DNA of 64,000 nucleotides from an uncultured Chitinophaga sp. Lineage in GTDB: Bacteria > Bacteroidota > Bacteroidia > Chitinophagales > Chitinophagaceae. Positions 1-7,451 of this stretch are shown piece after piece. Made by a program: the position numbers and the translations under genes. Below the pieces are notes generated by a model. That model did no database searches. It worked only from the letters and a program-made list of their open reading frames with translations, and was not told the DNA's origin. The stretch is taken from assembly GCF_902168175.1 (NCBI RefSeq), contig NZ_CABHOU010000059.1, forward strand, positions 124,001 to 188,000, read 5' to 3'. Numbering within the stretch: position 1 is the stretch's first letter; every line of letters starts with the position of its first letter.

Positions 1-89
1 TCTGCCATCATCGCCTATGAATATTGGGTTTAGTCGGACAAAAATAACCATTTAAAAAATAACTCTTTGTCCTCCTTTTTTATTTTTCT

Positions 90-125
90 AACTAAAAATT
101 AAGTTTGAAAACTAAAACCATAGTT
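90..125 (+). promoter_or_regulatory. Two phased imperfect palindromes, candidate BlaI operators
   Basis: Two 16-bp imperfect palindromes of the form AACTAAAA-N4-TAGTT or AAGTT occupy 90-105 and 110-125. Their starts are exactly 20 bp apart, about two helical turns. The first overlaps the -33 box and the second lies between the -33 and -7 boxes of the blaI promoter, where a bound dimer would block RNA polymerase. BlaI/MecI repressors normally autoregulate through such dyads. That these are the operators is inferred from position and symmetry. Confidence 0.55.
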
Positions 126-134
126 ATATATTTG
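104..134 (+). promoter_or_regulatory. Bacteroidota-type promoter for blaI-M56 operon
   Basis: TTTG at 104-107, a 19-bp spacer and TATATTTG at 127-134 match the Bacteroidota primary sigma consensus TTTG-N19-TAnnTTTG exactly. Transcription would start near 141, leaving a leader of about 35 nt before the ATG at 176. Confidence 0.75.
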
Positions 135-175
135 TGAGAGCAGGGCGATAAGCTCTCTGCCTAAACGCGACGATT

Positions 176-538
176 ATGAAAACACTGACTAAAGCAGAAG
201 AGCAGATCATGCAGGCACTATGGAAGCTGGGGCCCTCTTTCGTTAAAGATATTATAGATGAGTTGCCGGAACCTAAACCGCATTACAACACGATCTCTAC
301 TTTAGTAAAGATACTGGTAGAGAAAGGTTTTGCCGATTTTAAGGCCTATGGTAAATCGCACCAGTACTTTGCGCTGATATCGAAAGACGAGTACAGCAGC
401 AAAACCATGAAAACCTTTGTGAAGGGCTATTTCGAAGGCTCTTTCAGTAACATGGTTTCCTTTTTCGTAAAAGAGAAAGACCTGAGCGTTACCGAACTCG
501 AAAAACTACTGGAACAGATCAAGGACACTAAAAAATGA
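176..538 (+). CDS. BlaI/MecI/CopY family transcriptional repressor
   Basis: This 120-residue protein is a winged-helix repressor of the BlaI/MecI type. The N-terminal half (about 3-75) carries the typical opening 'LTKAEEQIMQALWKLG' and the recognition segment with 'PHYNTISTLVKILVEKG'. The C-terminal third (about 85-118) is the helical dimerisation region. Members repress their own operon and are inactivated when a membrane M56 peptidase senses a signal. The M56 gene begins 6 nt downstream, so the pair forms a sensor-repressor operon. Two phased palindromes overlap its promoter. No beta-lactamase gene is nearby, so the signal and wider regulon are unknown. The length is normal for the family. 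Confidence 0.9.
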   Translation: MKTLTKAEEQIMQALWKLGPSFVKDIIDELPEPKPHYNTISTLVKILVEKGFADFKAYGKSHQYFALISKDEYSSKTMKTFVKGYFEGSFSNMVSFFVKEKDLSVTELEKLLEQIKDTKK

Positions 539-544
539 TGACCC

Positions 545-2587
545 ATGACTCCTTTTATAACCTACCTGCTAAAGGTAATCGTATGCTCGGGAGTACTGTA
601 TGGTTATTATTACCTGGCATTACGCAACAATAAATTCCACCAGTGGAACCGCTACTACCTGCTGTTTACCACGCTGCTTTCGCTGGTAATCCCGCTGTTG
701 AAAATACCGATCCCGTTCACCGAAGCAGATACTGCTTCCCCGGTATATACCTATACTGCCCAGCTGGTAACGCTGCGCGAAAGCGTATTACCAGCCGCCA
801 AACAGGTAAACTATTTTGAATGGAGTACCTGGATTTACCTGGTAGTGATCGGCGTATTACTTAGCCGCATTGCTTATGGTTGCTGGCGCATTATGTCGAT
901 AGCCCGTCACAACCCGGTACAGTATGTAAAACCTTACTGGTTCGTGGTGAGCGAAAAGGTGTTATCACCTTTCTCTTTCTTCCGTTACATTTTCTGGAAC
1001 CGCGAAACCAACCTGGATAGTGAAGAAGGGCAACAGATACTGCAACACGAACTGGCGCATCTTACCGAAAGGCATAGTATAGATAAACTGGCCCTGGAAA
1101 TCGTGACCGCCCTGTGCTGGATCAACCCGTTCTTTCACCTGGCCAAACGCGAGCTGGCACTGATACACGAATTCATTGCTGATAAAAAAGCCGCTGCCAA
1201 TGGCGAAGTAGCAGGTTATGCCCGCACAATACTCCAGATGGCCCTGGGTTCCACTCAATTTACGTTAACCAACAACTTTTTCCACCCACCGATTAAAAGA
1301 AGAATTCTTATGCTTACACAATCCAAACAACCCAAGTTCAGCTACCTGCGCAGGATTATGATACTTCCGCTGGGTGCTGTGATCTTTGCTTCTCTTTCTT
1401 TTGTGGTAGATAAATCAGATATCGCCGGACTGAAAGCTGCCTTCACTCCATCCGCCGTTATGGAGAAAACTACTACGCCGGCCACTGCGCCGAAAGTTGA
1501 ACCCGCCTTTTCCTCTACCAGCATTCAATTGAAAGAGGAAACCCGCGGCAGATCATTAGATGGCACCGTACTTTTTAACGGAGCGCCGGTGAAAAATGCG
1601 ACCGTGCTGGTAAAAGGTACCACCCGTGGAACTATTACCGATGAAAACGGAGCATTTGAGCTTACCGACCTGCCGGAAAATGCTGTTATCGCTATTTCCT
1701 GTGTAGGGTACCGCAGTAAAGAACTGCCTGTGGGTAAAGGCTACGACGGCACCAGCAATATTTTAATCCAGCTCGAACGCGACAATAAGGCCATGGATGA
1801 AATAGTGGTAGTTGGTTATGGCAACGCGACTGACACGGTGCCTGAAAAACCGGCAACCGGCAAAAAGAGCGATAATAATGAAATATTCAGCTTTGTAGAA
1901 CAGCCGCCTAAATATCCGGGGGGCAGTGCGGAACTTAATAAATATCTCGCCCGGCACATCCGATATCCGCAGACTGCGGTGAAAAACAATATCCAGGGTA
2001 CCGTATTTGTTTCTTTTGTGGTAGACCAGGACGGAACCATTACAGATGTTCGCACCGTTGGTAAGGCCAGGGGAGCGGGATTGGAAGAAGAAGCGATTCG
2101 CGTGGTAAAAGGTATGCCGGCCTGGACGCCTGGCATGCAGAACGGTCAAAATGTGTCTGTGCAGTTCAACCTGCCTATCCGTTTTGCGCTGAATACCGGG
2201 GATAAAACCGCCGCCCCTGCAAAACCAGCTACCACTACAAAAGTTAATCAGACTCCCGATGCAAATGGCGTGTATACGTTCGTTCAGCAAGCTCCCACCT
2301 TCCCTGGTGGTGAAAAAGCGATGATGACCTATCTCGGCAAAACCGTCCGCTATCCTGAAGAGGCAGTGAAAAATAATAAGAAAGGCACTGTATTCGTAAC
2401 TTTTATTGTGCGGGAAAGCGGTAACATCACTGATGTAGCCACAGTTGGTGCTAAAAAAGGCTTTGGTCTCGACGAAGAAGCTATCCGCGCCATAAAAGGA
2501 ATGCCTGAATGGCAACCCGGTACGCAGGATGGCAAACCAGTGGCTGTAAGGTTTAACGTACCGGTCAATTTCCAGCTTAGTAAATAA
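545..2587 (+). CDS. M56 (BlaR1-type) sensor peptidase with CarboxypepD and two TonB C-terminal domains
   Basis: A 680-residue membrane metallopeptidase. Membrane segments lie near 6-24, 37-53 and 97-113, the zinc motif HELAH is at 168-172 with a downstream acidic HEFIAD at 208-213, and a fourth membrane helix is near 271-288. The presumed periplasmic tail holds a carboxypeptidase-regulatory-like beta-sandwich (about 335-411), then DEIVVVGYG (418-426), a motif otherwise typical of TonB-dependent receptors. Two TonB C-terminal-like domains follow (about 449-549 and 575-678), each with YPGG/FPGG, RYP..AV and GMP.W.PG motifs. M56 proteins relay a signal to BlaI repressors, and the blaI gene is 6 nt upstream. 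The tail suggests coupling to outer-membrane receptors. A Rho-independent terminator follows at 2620. Confidence 0.88.
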   Translation: MTPFITYLLKVIVCSGVLYGYYYLALRNNKFHQWNRYYLLFTTLLSLVIPLLKIPIPFTEADTASPVYTYTAQLVTLRESVLPAAKQVNYFEWSTWIYLVVIGVLLSRIAYGCWRIMSIARHNPVQYVKPYWFVVSEKVLSPFSFFRYIFWNRETNLDSEEGQQILQHELAHLTERHSIDKLALEIVTALCWINPFFHLAKRELALIHEFIADKKAAANGEVAGYARTILQMALGSTQFTLTNNFFHPPIKRRILMLTQSKQPKFSYLRRIMILPLGAVIFASLSFVVDKSDIAGLKAAFTPSAVMEKTTTPATAPKVEPAFSSTSIQLKEETRGRSLDGTVLFNGAPVKNATVLVKGTTRGTITDENGAFELTDLPENAVIAISCVGYRSKELPVGKGYDGTSNILIQLERDNKAMDEIVVVGYGNATDTVPEKPATGKKSDNNEIFSFVEQPPKYPGGSAELNKYLARHIRYPQTAVKNNIQGTVFVSFVVDQDGTITDVRTVGKARGAGLEEEAIRVVKGMPAWTPGMQNGQNVSVQFNLPIRFALNTGDKTAAPAKPATTTKVNQTPDANGVYTFVQQAPTFPGGEKAMMTYLGKTVRYPEEAVKNNKKGTVFVTFIVRESGNITDVATVGAKKGFGLDEEAIRAIKGMPEWQPGTQDGKPVAVRFNVPVNFQLSK

Positions 2588-2619
2588 GATAATTACTTAG
2601 ATAACAATATGAAATACGG

Positions 2620-2648
2620 CCGGCCTTATTAAAGGCCGGTCTTTTTTT
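2620..2648 (+). terminator. Rho-independent terminator of the blaI-M56 operon
   Basis: An 8-bp perfect stem CCGGCCTT / AAGGCCGG with a four-base ATTA loop is followed by TC and seven T residues, 32 nt after the M56 stop codon. Confidence 0.9.
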
Positions 2649-3160
2649 GGGGGATGAACCGATCATGAACCGACGATGAACCGACAGAACACCGGTGATT
2701 TTCCAATGAAGCCCTAATTATGCATCGATCATACACGATCGATACGCTTCGTAGAGACTGTCGCAATCACCCCCGCACGCCTAAAATCCACCGTTATTTA
2801 AGCATTGCTGAAACGCCCTGTGGACAAGGACCTACTTAAGACCCTTCGTACATCCTTCTTAACTTCTTCTTGAAACCCTCGTAAATCAAGGCTTTATTAA
2901 GAAGGATGTAAGGAGGATGTTCGAAAGATCTTAGAAGGATGTTGCGACGCTGGCCAGCGCAAATCCATCATTACCCAAGTACAAAAAAGCATTAAAATTG
3001 TCCTTATCACCCAATACCCATCCTATATCGATCCTATATCGATCCTATATCGATCCTATATCCGTTTTCGCTGAAACCCGCGCTGGTGCACACGGCGAGT
3101 ATAGGATGAGTATAGGATGGATATAGGATCGGCGAAGGCATGCCTGATTCTAAAGGGTTT
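2649..3160. repeat. Intergenic arrays of 11-bp-period direct repeats arranged as inverted arms
   Basis: No gene is seen here. ATGAACCGA occurs at 2654, 2665 and 2676. AGGATGT occurs at 2903, 2914 and 2936, and the segment AAGAAGGATGT has an exact inverted copy near 2852. CCTATATCGAT is repeated about four times over 3022-3065, and the opposite-orientation array TATAGGATNNG is repeated three times over 3100-3132, forming a potential long hairpin. Every array has an 11-bp step (or 22 bp). Confidence 0.85.
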
Positions 3161-3227
3161 CAGGGGATTTGCAGAGGCGAGAATCACAGGAGGTATTTTT
3201 ATTAAGTGATGCTATTTTAACGTATTT

Positions 3228-3287
3228 GGTGTATACACCGCAAACTCTAATACGTTGGCGGCAAACGGTAAGGGCGGTGTATATACC
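3228..3287. repeat. Pair of GGTGTATACACC / GGTATATACACCGC palindromic motifs
   Basis: A perfect 12-bp palindrome GGTGTATACACC at 3228-3239 is followed by GCGGTGTATATACC at 3274-3287. The second is the exact reverse complement of a 14-mer at 27034-27047. Related copies occur at 8545, 27122 and 27282, all intergenic. Function unknown. Confidence 0.6.
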
Positions 3288-3331
3288 AACACCTGATGAC
3301 GTTGCAAAGCATTGTTTCCCCATCCCCCAAA

Positions 3332-3364
3332 AGAAAAAGCCCCGGCAATTACTTACCAGGGCTT
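3332..3364 (-). terminator. Terminator of purM
   Basis: On the minus strand AAGCCCTGG pairs with CCGGGGCTT (one mismatch) around a 10-nt loop and is followed by TTTTTC, 22 nt after the purM stop codon. Confidence 0.8.
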
Positions 3365-3385
3365 CTATTATCATTATTGAATTAT

Positions 3386-4564
3386 CTATTCATACACAAA
3401 TTCACCAAACTCGCTCTTCACCGTTACCTTCTTAGCCGGGCTATCGGTTACACGACCCACGACCTGTGCATCGATGTTAAAACTTCTGGAAATGGCAATA
3501 ATATCGGCAGCAGCCGCTTCAGGAACATATAGTTCCATACGGTGGCCCATGTTAAACACCTGGTACATCTCTCTCCACGAAGTACCCGACTGCTCCTGGA
3601 TAAGGCGGAACAACGGAGGGGCTTCGAACAGGTTGTCTTTGATCACATGCAGTTTATCGATGAAGTGGAGCACCTTCGTTTGCGCGCCGCCGCTGCAATG
3701 TACCATACCATGCACCTGCGCACGGTGCGATTCCAGTATTTTCTTGATTACCGGGGCATAGGTGCGGGTAGGCGATAAAACCAGTTTACCAGCGTGTACA
3801 GCGCCAAACCCGGGGATATCGATATTGTCGGTAAGACCTTTACTGCCACTGAACACTACCTCGGAAGGTATGCCCGGGTCAAAGCTTTCGGGGAACTTGC
3901 CGGCGATGGTTTTATTGAATACGTCGTGACGTGCAGAAGTAAGCCCATTGCTACCCATACCGCCATTATATTCCCTTTCGTAAGTGGCCTGCCCCGAAGA
4001 GGAAAGTCCCACCACTACGTCGCCCGCCTGTATCGTGTGGTTCGATATGATATCCGAACGTTTCATGCGGCAGGTTACGGTAGAGTCAACGATAATGGTA
4101 CGCACCAGGTCGCCTACATCGGCGGTTTCACCACCGGTGGAGTAGATGCCGATACCATAAGAACGAAGCTCTTCCAATATCTCCTCGGTGCCGTTGATGA
4201 TAGCAGCGATTACCTCGCCTGGCACCAGGTTCTTGTTACGACCGATGGTGGAAGAAAGCAGGATATTATCGGTGGCGCCTACGCAAAGCAGGTCGTCGGT
4301 GTTCATGATAATGGCATCCTGGGCAATACCTCTCCATACGCTAATGTCGCCGGTTTCTTTCCAGTAGATGTAAGCGAGGGAAGATTTAGTGCCTGCACCA
4401 TCTGCATGCATAATATTACACCACTCCGGGTCGCCGCCCAGAATGTCAGGTACTATTTTACAGAAGGCTTTGGGAAATAATCCCTTATCGATGTTTTTGA
4501 TCGCGTTATGCACATCTTCCTTGCCGTGCGACACACCACGTTTGGCGTAAAGGTTCTGATCCAC
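3386..4564 (-). CDS. purM: Phosphoribosylformylglycinamidine cyclo-ligase (AIR synthetase)
   Basis: PurM closes the imidazole ring in purine synthesis, converting FGAM to AIR with ATP. The protein has the long Bacteroidota-type form, with N-terminal 'KRGVSHGKEDVHNAIKNID', the ATP/substrate segment 'IMHADGAGTKSSLAY', 'NTDDLLCVGA' and 'YSTGGETADVGDL'. I place the start at GTG 4564 (392 aa), just before 'DQNLYAKRGVS', which matches the family's usual N-terminus. An in-frame ATG at 4663 would add 33 residues unlike the family and lies upstream of a TACTTTTG -7 element (4609-4616), so it would not be transcribed from that promoter. The gene is divergent from ribF. Confidence 0.9.
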   Translation of the reverse strand: MDQNLYAKRGVSHGKEDVHNAIKNIDKGLFPKAFCKIVPDILGGDPEWCNIMHADGAGTKSSLAYIYWKETGDISVWRGIAQDAIIMNTDDLLCVGATDNILLSSTIGRNKNLVPGEVIAAIINGTEEILEELRSYGIGIYSTGGETADVGDLVRTIIVDSTVTCRMKRSDIISNHTIQAGDVVVGLSSSGQATYEREYNGGMGSNGLTSARHDVFNKTIAGKFPESFDPGIPSEVVFSGSKGLTDNIDIPGFGAVHAGKLVLSPTRTYAPVIKKILESHRAQVHGMVHCSGGAQTKVLHFIDKLHVIKDNLFEAPPLFRLIQEQSGTSWREMYQVFNMGHRMELYVPEAAAADIIAISRSFNIDAQVVGRVTDSPAKKVTVKSEFGEFVYE

Positions 4565-4608
4565 GTTATTTAAGTTTGATTGCGGCTGTTGCCGCGGAAT
4601 ATGAAGTG

Positions 4609-4616
4609 CAAAAGTA
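4609..4616 (-). promoter_or_regulatory. Candidate -7 element of purM promoter
   Basis: On the minus strand TACTTTTG fits TAnnTTTG. No good -33 TTTG is seen at the right distance. It supports the GTG start at 4564 with a leader of roughly 35-40 nt. Confidence 0.45.
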
Positions 4617-4647
4617 AAAGATTCTGCCCATACCCGCGCCTTTACCC

Positions 4648-4677
4648 TTTGGTTTCGGTGCAAAACGTTTAGATTTG
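4648..4677 (+). promoter_or_regulatory. Bacteroidota-type promoter for ribF
   Basis: TTTG at 4648-4651, an 18-bp spacer and TAGATTTG at 4670-4677. The predicted start of transcription, near 4684, precedes the ATG at 4707 and sits on or just past the alternative TTG at 4686. Confidence 0.65.
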
Positions 4678-4706
4678 CACGGCATTTGTCGTTACGAATA
4701 AGAGTT

Positions 4707-5639
4707 ATGCAGGTTCACAGAGATTTAGAACAACTTCCGGAATTTCGAAATTCGGTTATTACCATCGGCACCTTCGATGGCGTACACCTGGGTCACCGCC
4801 ACATCCTGCAACAGCTGGAGCAGGCGGCTGCGGCCTGTAACGGCGAAAAGGTGATCGTTACCTTCGATCCGCACCCGCGTGAGGTACTGGTACCCGAAAA
4901 GAATCCCATCCACCTGCTGACAACACTCGACGAAAAAATCAAACTGCTGGCCCTGCAGGGCATCGATCACCTGGTGGTAGTGCCTTTCACCAAAGCCTTT
5001 TCTCAGCTTTCTGCTACAGAATACCTGGAAGAATTCCTGATCAAACGTTTTAAGCCACATACCATCATTATTGGTTACGACCATCGTTTTGGCCATAACC
5101 GCGAAGGCGGCCTGCCCTTACTGGAAGCAGAACAACATAAGTTTGGCTTCGAACTGCTGGAAATACCGCAGCAGGTGGTACACGACCTTACCGTGAGCAG
5201 CACCAAGATCCGTAACAGTTTACTGGAAGGCAGCGTGCTGCTGGCAAATGAATTACTGGGTTACCCGTATTTCGTAAATGGAACGGTAGTGCATGGCGAT
5301 AAAATGGGCCGTAAATTAGGCTTCCCTACTGCCAATATTTCTTTACACGACAGCCGTAAACTGGTGCCGGCGCAAGGTGTATACGCCGTTAAAGTAGCAT
5401 TGGCTTCCGGTCTTTGGAACGGGGCATTAAATATTGGTACCCGCCCTACCTTTAACGGTAAGGAGTTACGGGTAGAGGTGTATATTTTTGATTTTGACGA
5501 GGATATTTACGATCAGCCTATCACCGTACAATTCATCGATTACCTGCGGGCAGATATGAAGTTTGATAACGTTGACGACCTCGTGGTGCAGATGCATAAA
5601 GACACCGCCAAAGCCAGGGAAATACTTAGCGGGTCATAA
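4707..5639 (+). CDS. ribF: Bifunctional riboflavin kinase / FAD synthetase
   Basis: RibF phosphorylates riboflavin to FMN and adenylates FMN to FAD. The N-terminal nucleotidyltransferase half (about 10-180) shows 'ITIGTFDGVHLGHRHIL' with the HxGH-like site and 'VSSTKIRNSLLEG'. The C-terminal riboflavin kinase half (about 185-305) shows 'GTVVHGDKMGRKLGFPTANI'. With the ATG at 4707 the protein is 310 residues, the usual size. A TTG at 4686 would add seven residues but is too close to the promoter. The 3' end overlaps the convergent holA gene by 14 bp, with no room for a separate terminator. Confidence 0.93.
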   Translation: MQVHRDLEQLPEFRNSVITIGTFDGVHLGHRHILQQLEQAAAACNGEKVIVTFDPHPREVLVPEKNPIHLLTTLDEKIKLLALQGIDHLVVVPFTKAFSQLSATEYLEEFLIKRFKPHTIIIGYDHRFGHNREGGLPLLEAEQHKFGFELLEIPQQVVHDLTVSSTKIRNSLLEGSVLLANELLGYPYFVNGTVVHGDKMGRKLGFPTANISLHDSRKLVPAQGVYAVKVALASGLWNGALNIGTRPTFNGKELRVEVYIFDFDEDIYDQPITVQFIDYLRADMKFDNVDDLVVQMHKDTAKAREILSGS

Positions 5640-6624
5640 TACGGAACAGCATTTCTTTCAGCAGTTCACCGTCTTCTACCCCACTATCGCCAATACCAAT
5701 ACTGCGCAGGTTATACTGCTGTAATAAAAGTATGGCCCTTTCTGCATCGGCAGCGCCATACTTGCCGGCAGCGGCTATGTAATCTTTTACAAAGAAGGGA
5801 TGTACACCCAGGGCAGTGGCCATCTCCTTTTCTCCCCCTTTCACCCCAAACACGAGGTTAATTTTCGCGAAGAAGTTATATAATGCCGGGATGGTCATTT
5901 GAATAGGCGAAGCTTTAGGGTTGGCGGCAAAGTACTTCACGATCTTCATCACCTTACCCATATCTTTTTGTCCTACGGCATTTTGCAGTTCAAATACATT
6001 GTACTCTTTGCTGATGCCCACGTACTTCTCAATATCACCTTCGTCTATTTTCTTTTGTGCGGGCAGGTTAACCAGCAGTTTATCTATTTCATTCGCGATA
6101 CGGGAAAGGTCGTTACCGATATGATCAACCAGCAGTATACAGGCTTTTTGGGTGATAGATAAACCTTTACTGTGTACAAAAGCTTCTACCCAGGTGGGCA
6201 GCTGGTTATCGTACATTTTTTTGGTGGAGAGGATAACGCCCTTTTCCTTGATGAGCTTTGCCATCTTACTCCGCCCATCTATCTTACCCTGTTTATGTGC
6301 CACCACAAACACGGTAGATTCCAGCGGCTGATCTATATACGGCTCCAGCTTCAGGAGATCACGCATAGCCTGCGCTTCTTTCAGGATCACCACCTGTTTT
6401 TCGGCGAACATGGGATAACGGCGGCAGTTATTGATAACAGTGGCCCAGTCGGTATCCTTACCATACAGCACCGTAAGGTTAAAGCCGCGTTCCGCCTCGT
6501 CGAGCAGCTGGTGTTCCGCGTAGTTTACCACCTGGTCTATAAAAAACTCTTCCTCTCCTTCCAGCCAGTACAGGGGCCGGAACTTCTTTTGCTTCCATTC
6601 TTTTATAATATCCTGGTACTCCAT
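5626..6624 (-). CDS. holA: DNA polymerase III subunit delta
   Basis: HolA is the delta subunit of the clamp loader, which opens the sliding clamp during DNA replication. The 332-residue protein has the family's N-terminal 'LYWLEGEEEFFIDQVVNYA' segment, the central AAA-like 'NDLSRIANEIDKLLVNLP' region and the helical C-terminal domain ending in 'GELLKEMLFRIM'. The length fits the family. It starts 3 nt after the exonuclease gene at 6628, so the two are very likely co-transcribed and both concern DNA metabolism. It overlaps ribF tail to tail. Confidence 0.9.
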   Translation of the reverse strand: MEYQDIIKEWKQKKFRPLYWLEGEEEFFIDQVVNYAEHQLLDEAERGFNLTVLYGKDTDWATVINNCRRYPMFAEKQVVILKEAQAMRDLLKLEPYIDQPLESTVFVVAHKQGKIDGRSKMAKLIKEKGVILSTKKMYDNQLPTWVEAFVHSKGLSITQKACILLVDHIGNDLSRIANEIDKLLVNLPAQKKIDEGDIEKYVGISKEYNVFELQNAVGQKDMGKVMKIVKYFAANPKASPIQMTIPALYNFFAKINLVFGVKGGEKEMATALGVHPFFVKDYIAAAGKYGAADAERAILLLQQYNLRSIGIGDSGVEDGELLKEMLFRIMTR

Positions 6625-6627
6625 CCT

Positions 6628-7356
6628 TTAGTATTTTACAAATTCCACTTCCTGCTGCTGCAAAAGCGGTAATCCTTTGAATTTCAAAAGCAGTTGCGCC
6701 ACCGTTAACACGTCTTTCTGACAATAATTAGCGATACGCGGAAGGTCATTATCTTCCCAATATACCCTGCCCACCATGCTACCATCGATATCATCCTTGG
6801 GCGTGGGCACTCCCATTACGGCGGCCAGCAGCTTCAAAGATGTATAGTTCCTGAAATCGCCAAAGCGCCAAAGCTGCATGGTATCCAGCACTGGCGACTC
6901 CCAGGGCTTGAAGTTATTGACTTGCAGGGGATTGGGTATAGCGAGACCTTTAATGAGGGCGCGGCGGCAAATATAGGGAATATCAAATTCCTTTATATTA
7001 TGCCCGGATAACAGAAATCTTTGATATTTTGCATAAAACTTATTTATCAATTCAAGAAAATCTGTGAGTACAACTGTTTCATCATCATTGAAAAAAGACT
7101 TGATCCGGAGATGATAAGTACCGTTTTCAACATAAAAAAAGCCAACTGAGATACAGATGATTTTCCCGAATTCGGCAAAGATCCCGGCCCGTTCAGCAAA
7201 GGTTTCAGGTATATTTTCTGAATCTGGCAAAGTTTTTGTAATCTTCTCACTCCAGAGCGCTTTCATCTCTTCGGAAAGGTGATCAAAGGCGGCAACGGCA
7301 GGCGTAGTTTCAATATCAAGAAGAAGTAACTGATCGAGAGCGACGTTTTGTAGCAC
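6628..7356 (-). CDS. Ribonuclease H-like 3'-5' exonuclease domain protein (DNA_pol_B_exo2 type)
   Basis: This 242-residue protein opens with 'LLLLDIETTPAV', the ExoI motif of DEDD exonucleases. It continues with 'LLSGHNIKEFDIPYICRR' (ExoII) and 'YCQKDVLTVAQLLLKF' (ExoIII, with the last Asp). It matches the stand-alone exonuclease family often annotated as predicted 3'-5' exonuclease related to the family B polymerase proofreading domain. The start is GTG at 7356, since no ATG precedes the ExoI motif. It is operonic with holA (3-nt gap), suggesting a role in DNA processing. The substrate is unknown. Confidence 0.8.
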   Translation of the reverse strand: MLQNVALDQLLLLDIETTPAVAAFDHLSEEMKALWSEKITKTLPDSENIPETFAERAGIFAEFGKIICISVGFFYVENGTYHLRIKSFFNDDETVVLTDFLELINKFYAKYQRFLLSGHNIKEFDIPYICRRALIKGLAIPNPLQVNNFKPWESPVLDTMQLWRFGDFRNYTSLKLLAAVMGVPTPKDDIDGSMVGRVYWEDNDLPRIANYCQKDVLTVAQLLLKFKGLPLLQQQEVEFVKY

Positions 7357-7451
7357 GATGAAAAGCGTTTAAAGACTGAAGGTAACTTAAGTCTCAAAGT
7401 TTCGAAAAAATTTTACCCATATAACAATCTAAAAATAAAAACAACAACACT

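Noticed and set aside
3169-3532. Small plus-strand genes before and over the 3' end of purM
   Set aside because: They cross repeats and the purM terminator, overlap purM antisense and have no protein-like composition.
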